Source: Zingiber officinale (lineage: Eukaryota > Streptophyta > Magnoliopsida > Zingiberales > Zingiberaceae). Taken from it: a stretch of DNA of 64,000 nt. This document shows positions 46,389 to 57,870 of this stretch, one piece after another. The position numbers and the translations under genes were made by a program. Location of the stretch: the NCBI RefSeq assembly GCF_018446385.1, contig NC_056000.1, forward strand, positions 76,952,688 through 77,016,687, written 5' to 3'. The notes under the pieces were generated by a model that saw only the letters and a program-made list of their open reading frames with translations, ran no database searches and was not told the DNA's origin. Position 1 is the stretch's first letter, and each line of letters starts with the position of its first letter.

Positions 46389-47588
46389 ATCTCCTTCTTT
46401 TTTTATGTTTGGCAATTCGTTTAAGTTAGGGAAATAATATAGCAATAATCATGCAAATAAACATGCAATTTACAAATGCATAAAACATGAAACCTAATCC
46501 TAGGCTCCCCCTTCACCTAAGCTCCCTCTTGAGCTAGGATTTCTTGCAAAGGTAAACTTCTCCCCCTTTGCTAATAATCGCTCCCCCTTCACCTAAGCTC
46601 CCCCTTGAGCTAGGATTTCTTTCAAAGGTGTGTAGGTTTCCCACTTAAACCAAAATTTCTCCCCCTTTGCCATATATCAAAAAGATCTCCAACAATATCC
46701 CAATTATTGGACTTTTTGACCTTTAATGACCATAAACATCATGTATTAATCCCTCATAAGATTACATACATGTTCACCACTCTTTTTGTCATTTTATAAT
46801 GCTAAAAAAAATTTTCAAACCATATCAGTCGACTGCTATAAGTCCAGTCGACTGCCATCGTCAAAATGAGCTTACAAAGACATTCTGTGCTCATGAACAG
46901 TGTTACCAGTCGACTGGTATAAACCCCAGTCGACTGTCATCGTCAAAATGAGCTTACAGAGGTCTTCTGTGCTTAAAATTACTATTATCAGTCGACTGGT
47001 AACTGTACCAGTCGACTGGTACTCTATGTTGGCAAAAATTAGTCTTTTTGACTCACTTTCAGAAATGTGCCAAAAATTCCACAGACCTCCAAAAAGTCTC
47101 AAATTTTTTAGAGAGGTCTATTTTATCCATGTCTACTTAGAAAAAATATATATAAAAATATATTTATCACAAATCCCAAGATTGACATAAAATTTAAAAC
47201 TAGATAAATGGTTCAATTGAACCTTGACCTAAAGTCCTAGTTTTGGCTTCCTCTTGATGTATCTGCCTAGACTAAACCATAAGACATCCCTAGCATTGGT
47301 TTATATGACATCTATACATCAAAAACTAATTTTCATGTAATATGACCCCAATGTCATATTTTCATGCATGAAACTTAACCCAATTGTGTCAACCAACTAC
47401 AATAGAGACTCAAATCCATCTCTAATCCCTTTGACACATCTTGGTTCACTTGAGATCATTTACCATATGTCCCAAAGACTCTTTGAGCTCCCCCTTGAGC
47501 TCTTAATCTTAACCACCTCCCTAGGTGACTCATTTATTATGGCTAGGCCACTTCGGTGCACCTCGGGTGACACTTGGCCTACAAAACT
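46389..47588 (-). other. Noncoding internal region of element W with CAGTCGACTG pairs
   Basis: Lies between gag and the 3' LTR, where autonomous Copia elements carry the rest of pol. It has no coding signature. Three pairs of CAGTCGACTG lie at about 46827-46855, 46909-46938 and 46989-47018. Near the LTR there are two copies of CTAAGCTCCC..TTGAGCTAGGATTTCTT (46518 and 46588). Confidence 0.75.
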
Positions 47589-49088
47589 CTACTTCTTAAC
47601 CTTAGACACCTTGTCTTCCGTTAGTTTCTTCTTGTACTTCACCTTGGACATCTCATCCTTGCCATAATTATATGCTACCCTAGCATATTCCTTTTTATTA
47701 GCCTTGGATAACTTTTCCTTGTCCTTGGTCACTCCTCCCTTACCAATATCATGTGCCACCTTAGCACTTGACCTCTTTTTGGTCTTGGAAGGATTCAATT
47801 TGACATTTTTGGATTTTTGACCACCCAAATACATGTCAATTCCTTTAGGTCCAATAATAAACCTCTCTAGGACTTTCTCCATTTCCTCAAGCTTTGTCTT
47901 CAAGGCTTGATTTTCCAATTCTAGTGTTCTAACCCTAAAGTCAACATGTCCACCTTGGACATCCCTAGACCTACCTATCTTCCTAGGCATATATCTCCCT
48001 TTCTTGGGATTAATGCTTAGGTTTTCAACTACTTTCCTTCCCTTTGGCAAAGTGGTTTGGGTCTTATTAGGTCTACTCTTACTAGATTTAGCATGAATAG
48101 GTCTCCTAGGGTTATCTCCTACATTAACCCTATTCCTATCATTATATCTAAATCCATGATTATGCTTGGGTAAATAATAAAAATTATTTCTAAAATGCAT
48201 GGAAGAATTTAAATTTGAACATGAATTCAAATTAGGGTTTACCTCTCTTACCCTTGAAACTCTCTTTTTCTCCCACTTCTTCAAGTGCCCCAATTTCTTG
48301 AGCTCTCCTCTCCTTGGGCACTTTGTGTGATAGTGTCCCCACTCACTACATGTGAAACACCTAATGTGCTTATTCTCTTTCCTACAACTCACATGAGTTA
48401 AATCAACCTTGTTGAGTTTTGACTTTACCTTCCTTACCTTTTGGAGCATTTGACACCTACTCTTATAATGTCCCATCTTACCACACTCAAAGCATTTGAT
48501 GTGGTCCTTTGTGTTCTTCTTGGTAGTTGAGGTGGAGGGTTGAGCTTCCAAGATCTCCTCTTCCTTGGATTGCTCTTCTTCCTCTTCACTTGAAGATATG
48601 GACGGTTCCACTTCTTCCTCGCTTGAAGATGTGGATGATACCTCCTCATCTTCCTTCTCCTCCTCGGATGTTGAACACGTGTCAACATCCGATTGGTCCT
48701 TCTCCTCTTGGACCAATGAGCCCTTCTCCTTGGGCTCCTCCTCTTCTTGGATTTGTGTAGGACTCTCATGAAGCGCAATTATCTTTTTCCAAAGGTCACT
48801 TGCATTCTCGTATTCACCTACATTCAATATCGTATTAGGAGGTAAAAAATTAATTAAAATTCTAGTTACCTCCTTGTCCATCTCCGATTGCTCCTTGGTC
48901 CAATATCGATGTCGGAGACGCTTTCCCTTCTTGTCCGTTGGAGCTTTAAACGGTTCCTCTAACGCAATCCATTGGTTCCAAACCATTTGGAACCACATCT
49001 CCATGCGCTTCCTCCAATAGTCGAAGTCTTCGCGCTCGTATGGAGGTGGAATTCGGATGTCCCATCCGAGAGGTCCCTCCGACTCCAT
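47589..49088 (-). CDS. Gag-like polyprotein of element W, uninterrupted frame, two CCHC zinc knuckles
   Basis: 499 aa on the minus strand. Residues about 1-110 are a capsid-like N domain (PPYEREDFDYW, then FLPPNTILNVGEYENASDLW). Next is a very acidic Glu/Ser linker (about 113-185), then knuckle 1 CFECGKMGHYKSRC (about 199-212) and knuckle 2 CFTCSEWGHYHTKC (about 244-257). A long basic, Asn/Arg/Lys-rich C-terminal half with a short coiled coil (TLELENQALKTKLEEMEKVL) ends at the stop. It is the only gene of the element, so it may form particles that depend on another element's pol. That is inference. Confidence 0.82.
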   Translation of the reverse strand: MESEGPLGWDIRIPPPYEREDFDYWRKRMEMWFQMVWNQWIALEEPFKAPTDKKGKRLRHRYWTKEQSEMDKEVTRILINFLPPNTILNVGEYENASDLWKKIIALHESPTQIQEEEEPKEKGSLVQEEKDQSDVDTCSTSEEEKEDEEVSSTSSSEEEVEPSISSSEEEEEQSKEEEILEAQPSTSTTKKNTKDHIKCFECGKMGHYKSRCQMLQKVRKVKSKLNKVDLTHVSCRKENKHIRCFTCSEWGHYHTKCPRRGELKKLGHLKKWEKKRVSRVREVNPNLNSCSNLNSSMHFRNNFYYLPKHNHGFRYNDRNRVNVGDNPRRPIHAKSSKSRPNKTQTTLPKGRKVVENLSINPKKGRYMPRKIGRSRDVQGGHVDFRVRTLELENQALKTKLEEMEKVLERFIIGPKGIDMYLGGQKSKNVKLNPSKTKKRSSAKVAHDIGKGGVTKDKEKLSKANKKEYARVAYNYGKDEMSKVKYKKKLTEDKVSKVKK

Positions 49089-49139
49089 CTTCTTCCTCTA
49101 GCTGCTCTCTTGGCGATTAGTCCAACAAGAGCTCACCTA

Positions 49140-49151
49140 GCTCTGATACCA
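49140..49151 (-). other. Primer-binding site of element W
   Basis: Minus-strand TGGTATCAGAGC, two bases inside the 5' LTR boundary, complementary to initiator tRNA-Met. Confidence 0.87.
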
Positions 49152-49153
49152 CT

Positions 49154-49971
49154 TGTTGGAACCTTGACACCGCTAGAGGGGGGGGGGGGGTGAATAGCGT
49201 CTCACCCAAATCGTCACTTCCTACACTTGTTAGTATGCAGCGGAAAACAAAATACAAATACTAACAATAAAAAGCAAATCTAACATGTTAATTTAATGTG
49301 GTTCGGAGATAAAGCTCCTACTCCACGGCTGTTCATAAAGTGGACGATCCCGATCCGTCGATGGGTGATTCCCCGGAGAACTTCCGGCTAGCTCACATAG
49401 CTCCTTGTGGGTGGAGAAACCTAGCCACAACCTCGTACAAGCACGCTAGATTACTTGGGCACTTGGAGACTCTAATTAAGGTTAACCACCACTAATTTCG
49501 TAAACCTTAACCAAGCTTCCAATGCTTGGTTATATAGGCCACAAGTTAGGAAACCCCACCTACCAGTCGACTGCCAAAACTAGCAGTCGACTGCTCTCTG
49601 TGGAAATATCGACCTTTACATCCCAACGGCTCGATACCAGTCGACTGCTAAAACATGCAGTCGACTGCTCCACATTGACCGAACGAATAGAACCATTTTG
49701 TTCGCACCCAGTCGACTGTGCGGTTGACTGTATCAGTCGACTGCTAAAACATGCAGTCGACTGCTACAGTACTACTACAGTAACGCTACAGTACTGCTAC
49801 AGTAATGCTACAATATTGCTACAGCAAAACCTTAGAGTCTAGGATTTGACCCCCGAGTACATTCACTCAGCACTCATCCTCGCTCGAACAACCTAGACCT
49901 AGCCTTCTAGCCTCCTCCATCAGCCTTGCGTCCCTCAGATGTCTCCCCATCCTTCATGTCTTGTCTTCTGG
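49154..49971 (-). repeat. 5' LTR of element W, first part, interrupted by X
   Basis: Matches 45311 to about 46093 of the other LTR and stops at CTTCTGG, where element X begins. A G-run (49178-49190) replaces the shorter one of the 3' LTR. The remaining part should lie to the right of the window. Confidence 0.83.
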
Positions 49972-51947
49972 TGTTGGTTAGTCCTAGGAAGATCGTACCG
50001 ATTTCACTGTACAAAAAATTTATACAAGTGTCGAACCTTTCCTAATAACCTATTGTATTCTTTAGAAGTTAAATTAGGAATCGGAAACAGAACTTAACAT
50101 TATTGATTCCAAATTTAACTTATTTGTTCTTAATGATTTAGACTTGGATCGCAAGCGAAACTTAACACTATTGATCCAAATCCACCTATGTTATAAATTC
50201 AATTAAATATTAATTTCTAAAATTAGCTTTCAGGACTACATGGCGAGGCACATGACCTTCTTGGGTATGGGAGCATCTACCACCGCCTAGACAAAGCCTT
50301 TTAAGGAAAGCTAATATTTAATTTCCTTATATAACTCTAGGTTTAACCAAAAAGAACAATCGAATAACAAATTCAAAAAGCAAAGAAAAACACAAACTCG
50401 AATTACAATTCGAAAAACTAGAATCTAATGCCTCTTGTATTTGGAATTCTTACAAAGAAAAAATAACTAACATGATGCGGAAAACAATTGATAATTATAC
50501 CTTTTCTTTGTATGCTAATAACCTCGAGATCTTCTGCCATATTCCTCGCATTGCCTTGGACGTCGTGTGGACGACGATCCTCCAAGATGAACACCACCCA
50601 AAGCCTTCTTCCTCCTCCTCTAAAATCTGACCACCACCACCACTAAGGAAAAGAGAGCAAGGGGAAAGGAGAGGGAGAGAGGGCCGACCACAAGTGGATC
50701 ACCAACAAGAGAATAAGAATTGATATCTCATGAGGCCTCCCCTCTCCTTCTTTTATATCACTTGCCCAAGGAAAATAAGGAAAGACTTTTACAAAAAATT
50801 AAAATCTTCCTCTTGTTTTTTCTTTTCCCTTTTTCTTTTTCCTTTTCTTTCCTCTTGATTGATTCAATCATCAATCATGGATTGATTGGTTTGATTGGCC
50901 GACCCCTTGCTTGGGCACCAAGCAAGGGTGGTCGGACCTAAGAGGAAAGGAAAAAATATCTTTGTAAAAATTTTACAAGCAAAGAAGGAATGCTCTTATA
51001 AAATTTTACAAGCTCTCTTTTAATTTCCTAAAGTAGATGTTTAAAAAGGAAAGTTTTAAAAATTAAAACCAAGTTTTAAAATTTAAAACATCTCTTCTAA
51101 AATTTCCTTTTTTTAACATGGTTACAAAAAAAGAAAGTTTTAAATTTAAAACTCTCTTTTAAAAAACCATGAGGATGGTTAAATAAGGAAAGTTTTAAAA
51201 CTTTTAAAACCTCTTTTAAACCATGTGTCCTAATTCAAATAAGGAAAGTTTTATAAATTTAAAATCTCTCTTTTATAACTTGTAGATTTCTACAAATAGA
51301 AGATTTTAAAAATTCAAAACACCCCTCCTAATTTGAAATATAGTGGTCGACCCCTACTTTGCTTGAGCACCAAGCATAGGGCCGACCCTCTTGAGGAGAT
51401 GGTGGCCGGCCCTTGGCTTGGTCACCAAGCCTTGGGCCGGCCCCCTCTTGGACACCAATATGGGCTTTATATGGATGGATTTGAGGCTTTTAATGAGGCT
51501 ACGACAGGGACCTAAAGGAGAAATTAATTTTGGCCTTCCGATGAGCTTGAGTATCTCGTGTTCGCCCCGAACACACAACTTAAGTTCATCAATAATAACT
51601 CATTCCACTAGAGAGTTATTATTGCACTACAGTACCAATCCCAAATTACATTATGAGCTCCTTCTTATCATGAGTGTGTTAGTCTCCCTGTGTTTAATGT
51701 ATCGAATGCTCATTAATTGAATGAGTTACTGACAACTCATTTAATTAATATCTATCTCCGAGAGTAGTACCACACAACTTTATCATCATTTCAGACTAAG
51801 TCCACCTGTAGGGTTTAACATGACAATCCTTATGAGCTCCTCTTGGGGACATTCTCAACCTAAATAACTAGGACACAGTTTCCTTCTATAAACAACAACA
51901 CATACTATAAGTAATATCATTTTCCAACTTATCGGGCCTGTTGATTT
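49972..51947 (-). repeat. Element X: long Copia LTR of the Y family, interrupted by Z
   Basis: Starts TGTTGGTTAGTC and is collinear with the Y LTR (58322-60728), including the CACTGTACAAAAA motif near its start, the GGCGAGGCACATG phrase and the TTCCAACTTATCGGG phrase near its end. It stops at TTGATTT where Z begins, so about the last 450 bp and anything beyond are off-window. It contains hairpin-prone phrases such as CCTTGCTTGGGCACCAAGCAAGG. Whether it is a solo LTR cannot be told here. Confidence 0.8.
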
Positions 51948-52479
51948 TGTTAGGACCGAAAGTGAGCTAGAGGGGGAGGGGGTGAACAGCTCGTCGCGCT
52001 TCTCGTGTGCTTGACGTTGCTTGTTTCTTCAAGAGATGTGCAGCGGAATATAAAGAAACAAAAACAAACACGCTAACACTTGGATTTTACTTGGTATCCA
52101 CATTCAAAGAAGGTGACTAATCCAAGGATCCACGCACACACACACACCTCCACTATGAAACACTCCTTTTCGGTAACTACCAAAGGCGGAGAAGCCCTAC
52201 AAGACTCTCAATACAAGAAGAAAGGAAAGGGAAACAAAATACAAGCGCAAAGCTTACAATGAGTACAGAAAACCCTAACCCTAGCTTCTCTTCTTGGCTT
52301 TGATCCGCCTCTTGACTTGGAAAACCTCCAAGATCCTTCAAGAACTAGCGATCTGAGCTTTTAGAGCGCTGTGGAGGAGCTGGCGACAGATCTGAGATGA
52401 AAACCGTGAAGTCTGCCGCAGCCATCCCACGCCTGCAGCTCAAATACGACGCAACGGTCGGATCCCGATCAATTCGAAA

Positions 52480-52750
52480 GCTCCCAATCGATCGGGGATG
52501 CTTTGGATCAATCCACGGATCGACTCAGAGCACCTCTGTGCTCTGGGAAAATGCCTGGATCGATCCACGGATCGATCCAGCGCTTATCGCGTGAACCAGC
52601 AGCGTCCCAATCGATCGGCTAATCGATTGGCTGCATCGATCCCGATCGATCCACTGATCGATTGGGACCTCTGGATCGATCCACTGATCGATCCAAAGGC
52701 TTTCTGTTCGCTTGGAAAAGCCTGGATCGATCCACTGATCGATCCAGCTC
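52480..52750. repeat. ATCGAT-centred palindrome cluster in the Z LTR
   Basis: Near-repeats of GGATCGATCC paired with TGATCGATCC or CGGATCGATCC occur at about 52510, 52556-52580, 52610-52630, 52640-52665, 52672-52697 and 52724-52748. Paired ATCGAT cores are typically 12 bp apart, start to start. Both strands read nearly alike. Confidence 0.88.
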
Positions 52751-53082
52751 TTGGTTTTTGCCCAAAACCAAGTCCCAAGCCTCTCAAACCAACATTCGGT
52801 CAACCTTGACTGTTGGTATATCATGCCTAGCATCTGGTCACTTCCTTGACCTGCCAGGACTCCCCACCAAGTGTCCGGTCAATCCCTTGACCCACATGGA
52901 CTTTTCTCTTCGTGCTAAGTATCCGGTCACTCCCTTGACCTACTTGGATTTCCACCAGATGTCTGGTCAATCTTGACCGATCTGGATTTCCTCATGCCAA
53001 GTATCCAGTCAATCCCTTGACCTACTTGGACTTCCCAACACCAGATGTCCGATCATCCTTGATCCATCTAGATTTTCCCTGT

Positions 53083-53490
53083 GCCTGGTTTCACTCACCA
53101 AGTCTTCCAATCTGCCTAGCTTCACTCACTAGGACTTCTCTTCTGTCTGGCTTCACTCACCAGGTCTTTCACCTAGCTTCACTCACTTGGATTTTCACCT
53201 GGCTTCACTCACCAGGATTTTCTTCTGCCTGGCTTCACTCACCAGGACTTTCTTCTGCCTGGCTTCACTCACTAGGACTTTCAATCTGTCTAGCTTCACT
53301 CACTAGGACTTCTCTTCTGCCTGGTTTCACTCACCAGGTCTTTCACCTAGCTTCACTCACTAGGTCTTTCACCTAGCTTCACTCACTAGGATTTTCACCT
53401 AGCTTCACTCACCAGGATTTTCTTCTGCCTGGCTTCACTCACCAGGACTTTCACCTGGCTTCACTCACCAGGATTTTCTTCTACCTAACA
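53083..53490. repeat. Tandem array of TTCACTCACCAGGA units in the Z LTR
   Basis: About 14 copies of a 26-30 bp unit built on CTGGCTTCACTCACCAGGA with short variable spacers (CTTTCTTCTGC, TTTTCAC and similar). The long plus-strand open frame here is a by-product of the repeat. CTGG...CCAG at the unit edges makes each unit a small imperfect hairpin. Confidence 0.88.
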
Positions 53491-53658
53491 TCTCAGTTAG
53501 GACTTCCCAGTCAAGTATCCGGTCATCCTTGACCTACTTGACTCTTCTTCAATCAACCTTGTATTGTCAAACATCGAAACCCAAACCAAGACTCAAGCTT
53601 GGTCAACCAGGTCAACCTTGACCTGAAGGATGTTGCACCAACAATCTCCCCCTTTTTG

Positions 53659-56003
53659 ATGTTTGACAATACCAACACTATCACTTACAATACCACATAT
53701 AAGTTAGGCTAATCCCATAGCCTAAACTTTCTTCATGCCACTAGGTAATGAATACATAAGTTAAGCCCTTCATTTTCCCCCTAAGAGGGCAAACTCCCTC
53801 TAGGTAATGAAAGCCTAACTTACTCCCTTAAATTCTCCCCCTATTGGCACACATCAAACCATGCCCCATTTTTGGGCACACATCAACAACTTCACTTGTT
53901 GAAAACTCTCCCCCCGAAGAGTTGCTCATCATTGTTCACAACTTCACTCGTTGTGATCAACACGATAATGAAGGTCCCATACCCTTCATTATCCTTAACC
54001 CTACATTCTCCCCCAATGTAGGCAAATGCTCATCCTTGAGCATTATCCACTTGAAACCACTTGAACAATGAGAATATCCACTCCCCATTAAAGTTCAACC
54101 GCTCAACCTTGAGCATGTTCTTAACGGAAGGTTAACCACCTTCCAAGGTTCATGAAAAATAATTTTCATGTCTTTAAAGAGTCCCTCCCCCTAAAGACAT
54201 GGTGGTAACTTATGTCATTGCACCAACAATGACTTGGAATCCCTAATAATTTAGGAAACCCAATTTTAGAAGTTTTGAGGTTCAAATATTCAAAATTTGA
54301 AACAAACCTCAACCTAAACTTCAACTTAGCCTTCCTTAACCAATCCATCCTTGTTTTCCACACGAAAACACCCTTTTTATGTATACAAATGTATTTTCAG
54401 GGGTTTGGAATGGTTACCTAGACTAAAATAGGTTCAAAAATGCTGAAATCAGACATTCCCAGCCAAAATCAACATCTTCGATCGATTGGAGTTGTGTTCC
54501 AATCGATTGAACCCTGCTGAATCGATCCACTGATCGATTCAGTCTTCTTGGATCGATCGGCTGATCGATCCAGCGAGCTTCTGCTCGTGAAAAATGCCTT
54601 CTTAATCGATCGGCTGATCGATTGAGGCACTCCAATCGATCCACTGAACGATTGAAGGCCTGAAATTGCTGAAATTCAATTTCAGCCAATTTCAGAAACC
54701 CCTAGAAAATTCTACAAAATTTCAAAAATCGTAAAAATTTGTGTAGACATTATTTAGGGTATAATTTATCATGGAAAAATAGTTTTCTATGAAAATACAT
54801 CATATTTTCAAAGATTGATACAAACTTGAGAACTTGCAAAAACTTTAGTGTTTTCTTTAAGTTTGTGTCTAACTATTCAATAGTGATTACTATCAAAAGA
54901 TAGCTTTCACCAAGGTTTTCCAAAATTATTTTAAAAACATTTTCAAAACCTATATCCCACCATATTCCTTAGGCTTAATGCACATTACTTGTACATTAGC
55001 TTTCTCAATGATGGGAAAACACATAACTATATGTTTTGATGAACTTAAAACTCAAAAGAATGCACTAAATCAACATCTTAAGTTTTGTTCATCACCCTAA
55101 CATCTCACTTGTATCTAATGTGCACTAAAACACATACAAGTCATCTTATTGGTCTTTGTGAGATATAAAGTTTGGTTTTGCCCTAATCTAGGGATCATGC
55201 ATATCTATCTAGGCATTTTGTGGATATTGAACATCCACTTAGGATGTTACTTGTTAATACCACTTGTTGACAACACTTGTTGATAAATGTCATTTGTCCT
55301 TACTTTTAAGGAATTAAACTTAATGCATGATTATGTTATGACATACATCAAAAAAAGGAAATAATTTTTAAAAGAAAATATCTTATAACTACATGATGTA
55401 TGAATGTCATGACATGGTATTTTTGGTTTTTTCATAATAAAACATGAATGCAAAAATAGACATGATGTCATGGCATATGATGGGCAAACAATCATGACAA
55501 GGTTTAGCATAATAAAATATACCTAGATTACCTATCTAAGTATCCTTAACCACTTAGCTAACTCAAAATATACCACTAGTTTTAGCTTAAAACGTTAAAC
55601 CTAGATTGCCCTAAATGCTTCAAAGAAATGTCAAAACCTAAATTGACATTTCTATTTCTCTTGATTTGTTTATGCCATTTAAAAATTAAGTATATCCTCA
55701 AATGTTGGCATATTTCATTTTTCCTCAAGAGTAATCACATAAATCAAGGCCCGGATTGCCTTAAATGTCTAAGAGAATACCAAAATCCCAACTTGGTATT
55801 TCTCTAGATTTTCCTATTTATGCCATTTTAAGATAAAATCAATTTTTCCACCATTAGGCCCATTTTACTCTTTCAAGGAGTAAATAATAATTCCATTTCA
55901 TTTTCAAAGGTTAACAAAAACCTTGAAAATGCTCCTTGAGTGTCAATTTCCTCAAAGTTGGGTTAACTACCCTTCTAATCGGAGTTGACACTCTCTAACA
56001 CAT
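53659..56003 (-). other. Noncoding internal region of element Z
   Basis: No pol domains. An ATCGAT palindrome cluster recurs at about 54475-54655, like the one in the LTR. The rest is AT-rich with runs such as TTGAGCAT and repeated ACTTGTTGA phrases. Equivalent in position to 46389-47588 of W. Confidence 0.7.
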
Positions 56004-57776
56004 CTATGGGGTAGAGAAGATGCTCCTAGGAACCCAACACCTATTGGTGCTCCTTGGATGCTCTAGGTACTCACTAGGGATAACTTCCCTAGATACCTTC
56101 CTAGTGACCTTGTTGGGCTTCTTAGAAGCCTTGATCACATTTTCTAGGTCAACTCTAGGGATAGCCTCCCTTGTGACCTTGTTGGTGACTTTCTTAGACT
56201 TCTTAGAAGTCTTAATCACTTTGGTTGCAAAGATACTTCTAGGGATATCTTTCCTTGTATCCTTGACTTGACCTCTAGACTTAGGGCTTGTTCCATAACT
56301 ATATGGAACTCTGTGATAACTAGGCACATCCCTTTTAGCTTTGGGTTTGTATCCCAAACCTCTATGGCCATTGGATGACTTTTGTACCCCTAAACCTAGG
56401 TTATGCTCATTTTGCCCTAATAAGATATTTTCCAATCGTTTTAGGGTCTTTTCTAATTTATCAAGTCTTGACCTCAAGACTTGATTTTCCCTCACTAAGT
56501 CCTTAGTATTTGATTTTTCATTTGATCTATGAGCATTTTTATTCTTGGGCTTGTATCTATTTTCCTTAGTGTTCTTGCCCAAATGTCTATCTACCTTCCT
56601 AACCTTAGGTTGGGTAGTCTTGGCATGTAGGGCCACATGCTTTTCCTTAATTCCCTCATGCTTTCTATTCTTATGGTAAATTGCATTAAAATGATAAAAA
56701 TTAGAACTATCATGCTTTTTACCATAACGTAAAGGGGTAGGCTCAATAAATGTTACTTTCTTCTTTACCTTGGAGGCTCCCCCTTGACTAATGCCTCGTT
56801 GAGCCTTGACCATCTTCTTCCCCTTGGGGCATTGACTTCGGTAATGCCCTTTTTGTTGACACAAGAAGCACACAATGTGCTCCTTGCTCTTCTTTGTCCC
56901 GGGGATGGTCTCCTTGGGCTTCTCTTTGCCCTTTTGTGTCACTTGACCCTTCTTTTTGGCCAAGTTGAGACACTTGCTCTTGTAGTGCCCACTTTCCCTA
57001 CACTCAAAACATATTATATGATTTTTATTTTTAATTGAAACATTTATACCTTCTTGTGTAGGGATGACACTTGCTCCTCCATTTGATATTTCTTGAATTT
57101 TGGAGGTGGCACCATCTTCTTCTTCTTCACTTGACCCAGATGTGGAGGCCTCTTCTTGCTCCGGGTTCATTGATCTACACTCCCCCTCAATCCTAGAGGT
57201 GGAGGCTTCATCATCTTGTACATGGAACAAGGAGTATGCTCCCTCCTTGTTCTCTTCATTGCACTCCCTTGAAGATGAAGCTTCTTCTTGGACTTCTTCT
57301 TTGGAGGTTGAGCATCTCTCAACCTCGGAGTCCTCCTCTTGGTCTTGCTCCAAAGAGTCACCCTCTCTGGATTCTTCTTGCTCTTATACAGTGGAGGGGA
57401 TCTCTTCATGAAGCTTGGCCAATTTACTCCATAATTCCTTTGCATCTTCAAATTCTCCAATTTTGCAAAGGATGGTGCTTGGCAATAAATTGACCAAAAG
57501 CTTGGTCACTTTGTCATTGGCCTCGCACCTTTGGACTTGCTCTTGGCTCCACTTGCTCCTCTTGAGAACTATGCCCTTTGAGTTTGTTGGAGTCTTGAAG
57601 CCTTCCATAAGGGCAAACCATTGCTCTATCTCCATCATAAGAAAGTTTTCGATTCTTGATTTCCAAGAATCGAAGCTCGTGGAAGTGTATGGTGGAGCCA
57701 CCCTCGTGTCGAATCCGAGCTCATCTCGGAATTCCATTGTAGAAGTTGAGCTTTTGAATTTCTTTGACTTTGACAA
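56004..57776 (-). pseudogene. Gag-like region of element Z, two zinc knuckles, about one break
   Basis: The N-terminal frame (57384-57776) has APPYTSTSFDSW, QWFALMEGFKTPTNSKG and IGEFEDAKELWSKLAKLHEE, a distant match to the N domain of W gag. The longer frame (56004-57353) has an acidic Ser/Glu linker, knuckles CFECRESGHYKSKC and CFLCQQKGHYRSQC, then a Lys/Asn-rich basic tail. Architecture is the same as W. Confidence 0.82.
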
Positions 57777-57856
57777 TTTTGCTTCAACTTCTTCACTCTC
57801 TAGCTCTTCTTGTTATGCTTGACCCTTCCGGCGATGATTCCGGTGAAGAGCAACCT

Positions 57857-57868
57857 GCTCTGATACCA
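57857..57868 (-). other. Primer-binding site of element Z
   Basis: Minus-strand TGGTATCAGAGC just inside the 5' LTR (which begins at 57871); initiator tRNA-Met type. Confidence 0.87.
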
Positions 57869-57870
57869 CT

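Larger units (their letters stand above)
45311..49971 (-). mobile_element. Element W: gag-only Copia-type LTR element with palindrome-bearing LTRs
   Basis: Minus-strand element: 3' LTR about 45311-46388, polypurine tract (46389-46404 complement), a 1.2-kb noncoding internal part, an open gag frame (47589-49088), primer site (49140-49151) and 5' LTR from 49154. The 5' LTR is interrupted after 49971 by element X and should resume beyond the window. No protease, integrase, RT or RNase H. Gag looks whole; the element as a unit is split. Confidence 0.87.
51948..53643 (-). repeat. 3' LTR of element Z
   Basis: 1696 bp, plus-strand ends TGTTAGGACC and CCAACA. It contains, in order, the C-run motif (51967-51990 as a G-run), an ATCGAT palindrome zone (52480-52750), a CCGGTCAATCCCTTGACC repeat zone (52850-53060) and a TTCACTCACCAGGA array (53083-53490). 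Confidence 0.87.

Noticed and set aside
48434-48778. Basic 114-codon frame and Ser-rich opposite frames
   Set aside because: Shadows of the acidic linker of W gag in other frames.
52397-53376. Several open frames of 65-119 codons with repetitive protein sequence
   Set aside because: By-products of the palindrome cluster and tandem arrays in the Z LTR; the peptides simply mirror the DNA repeats.
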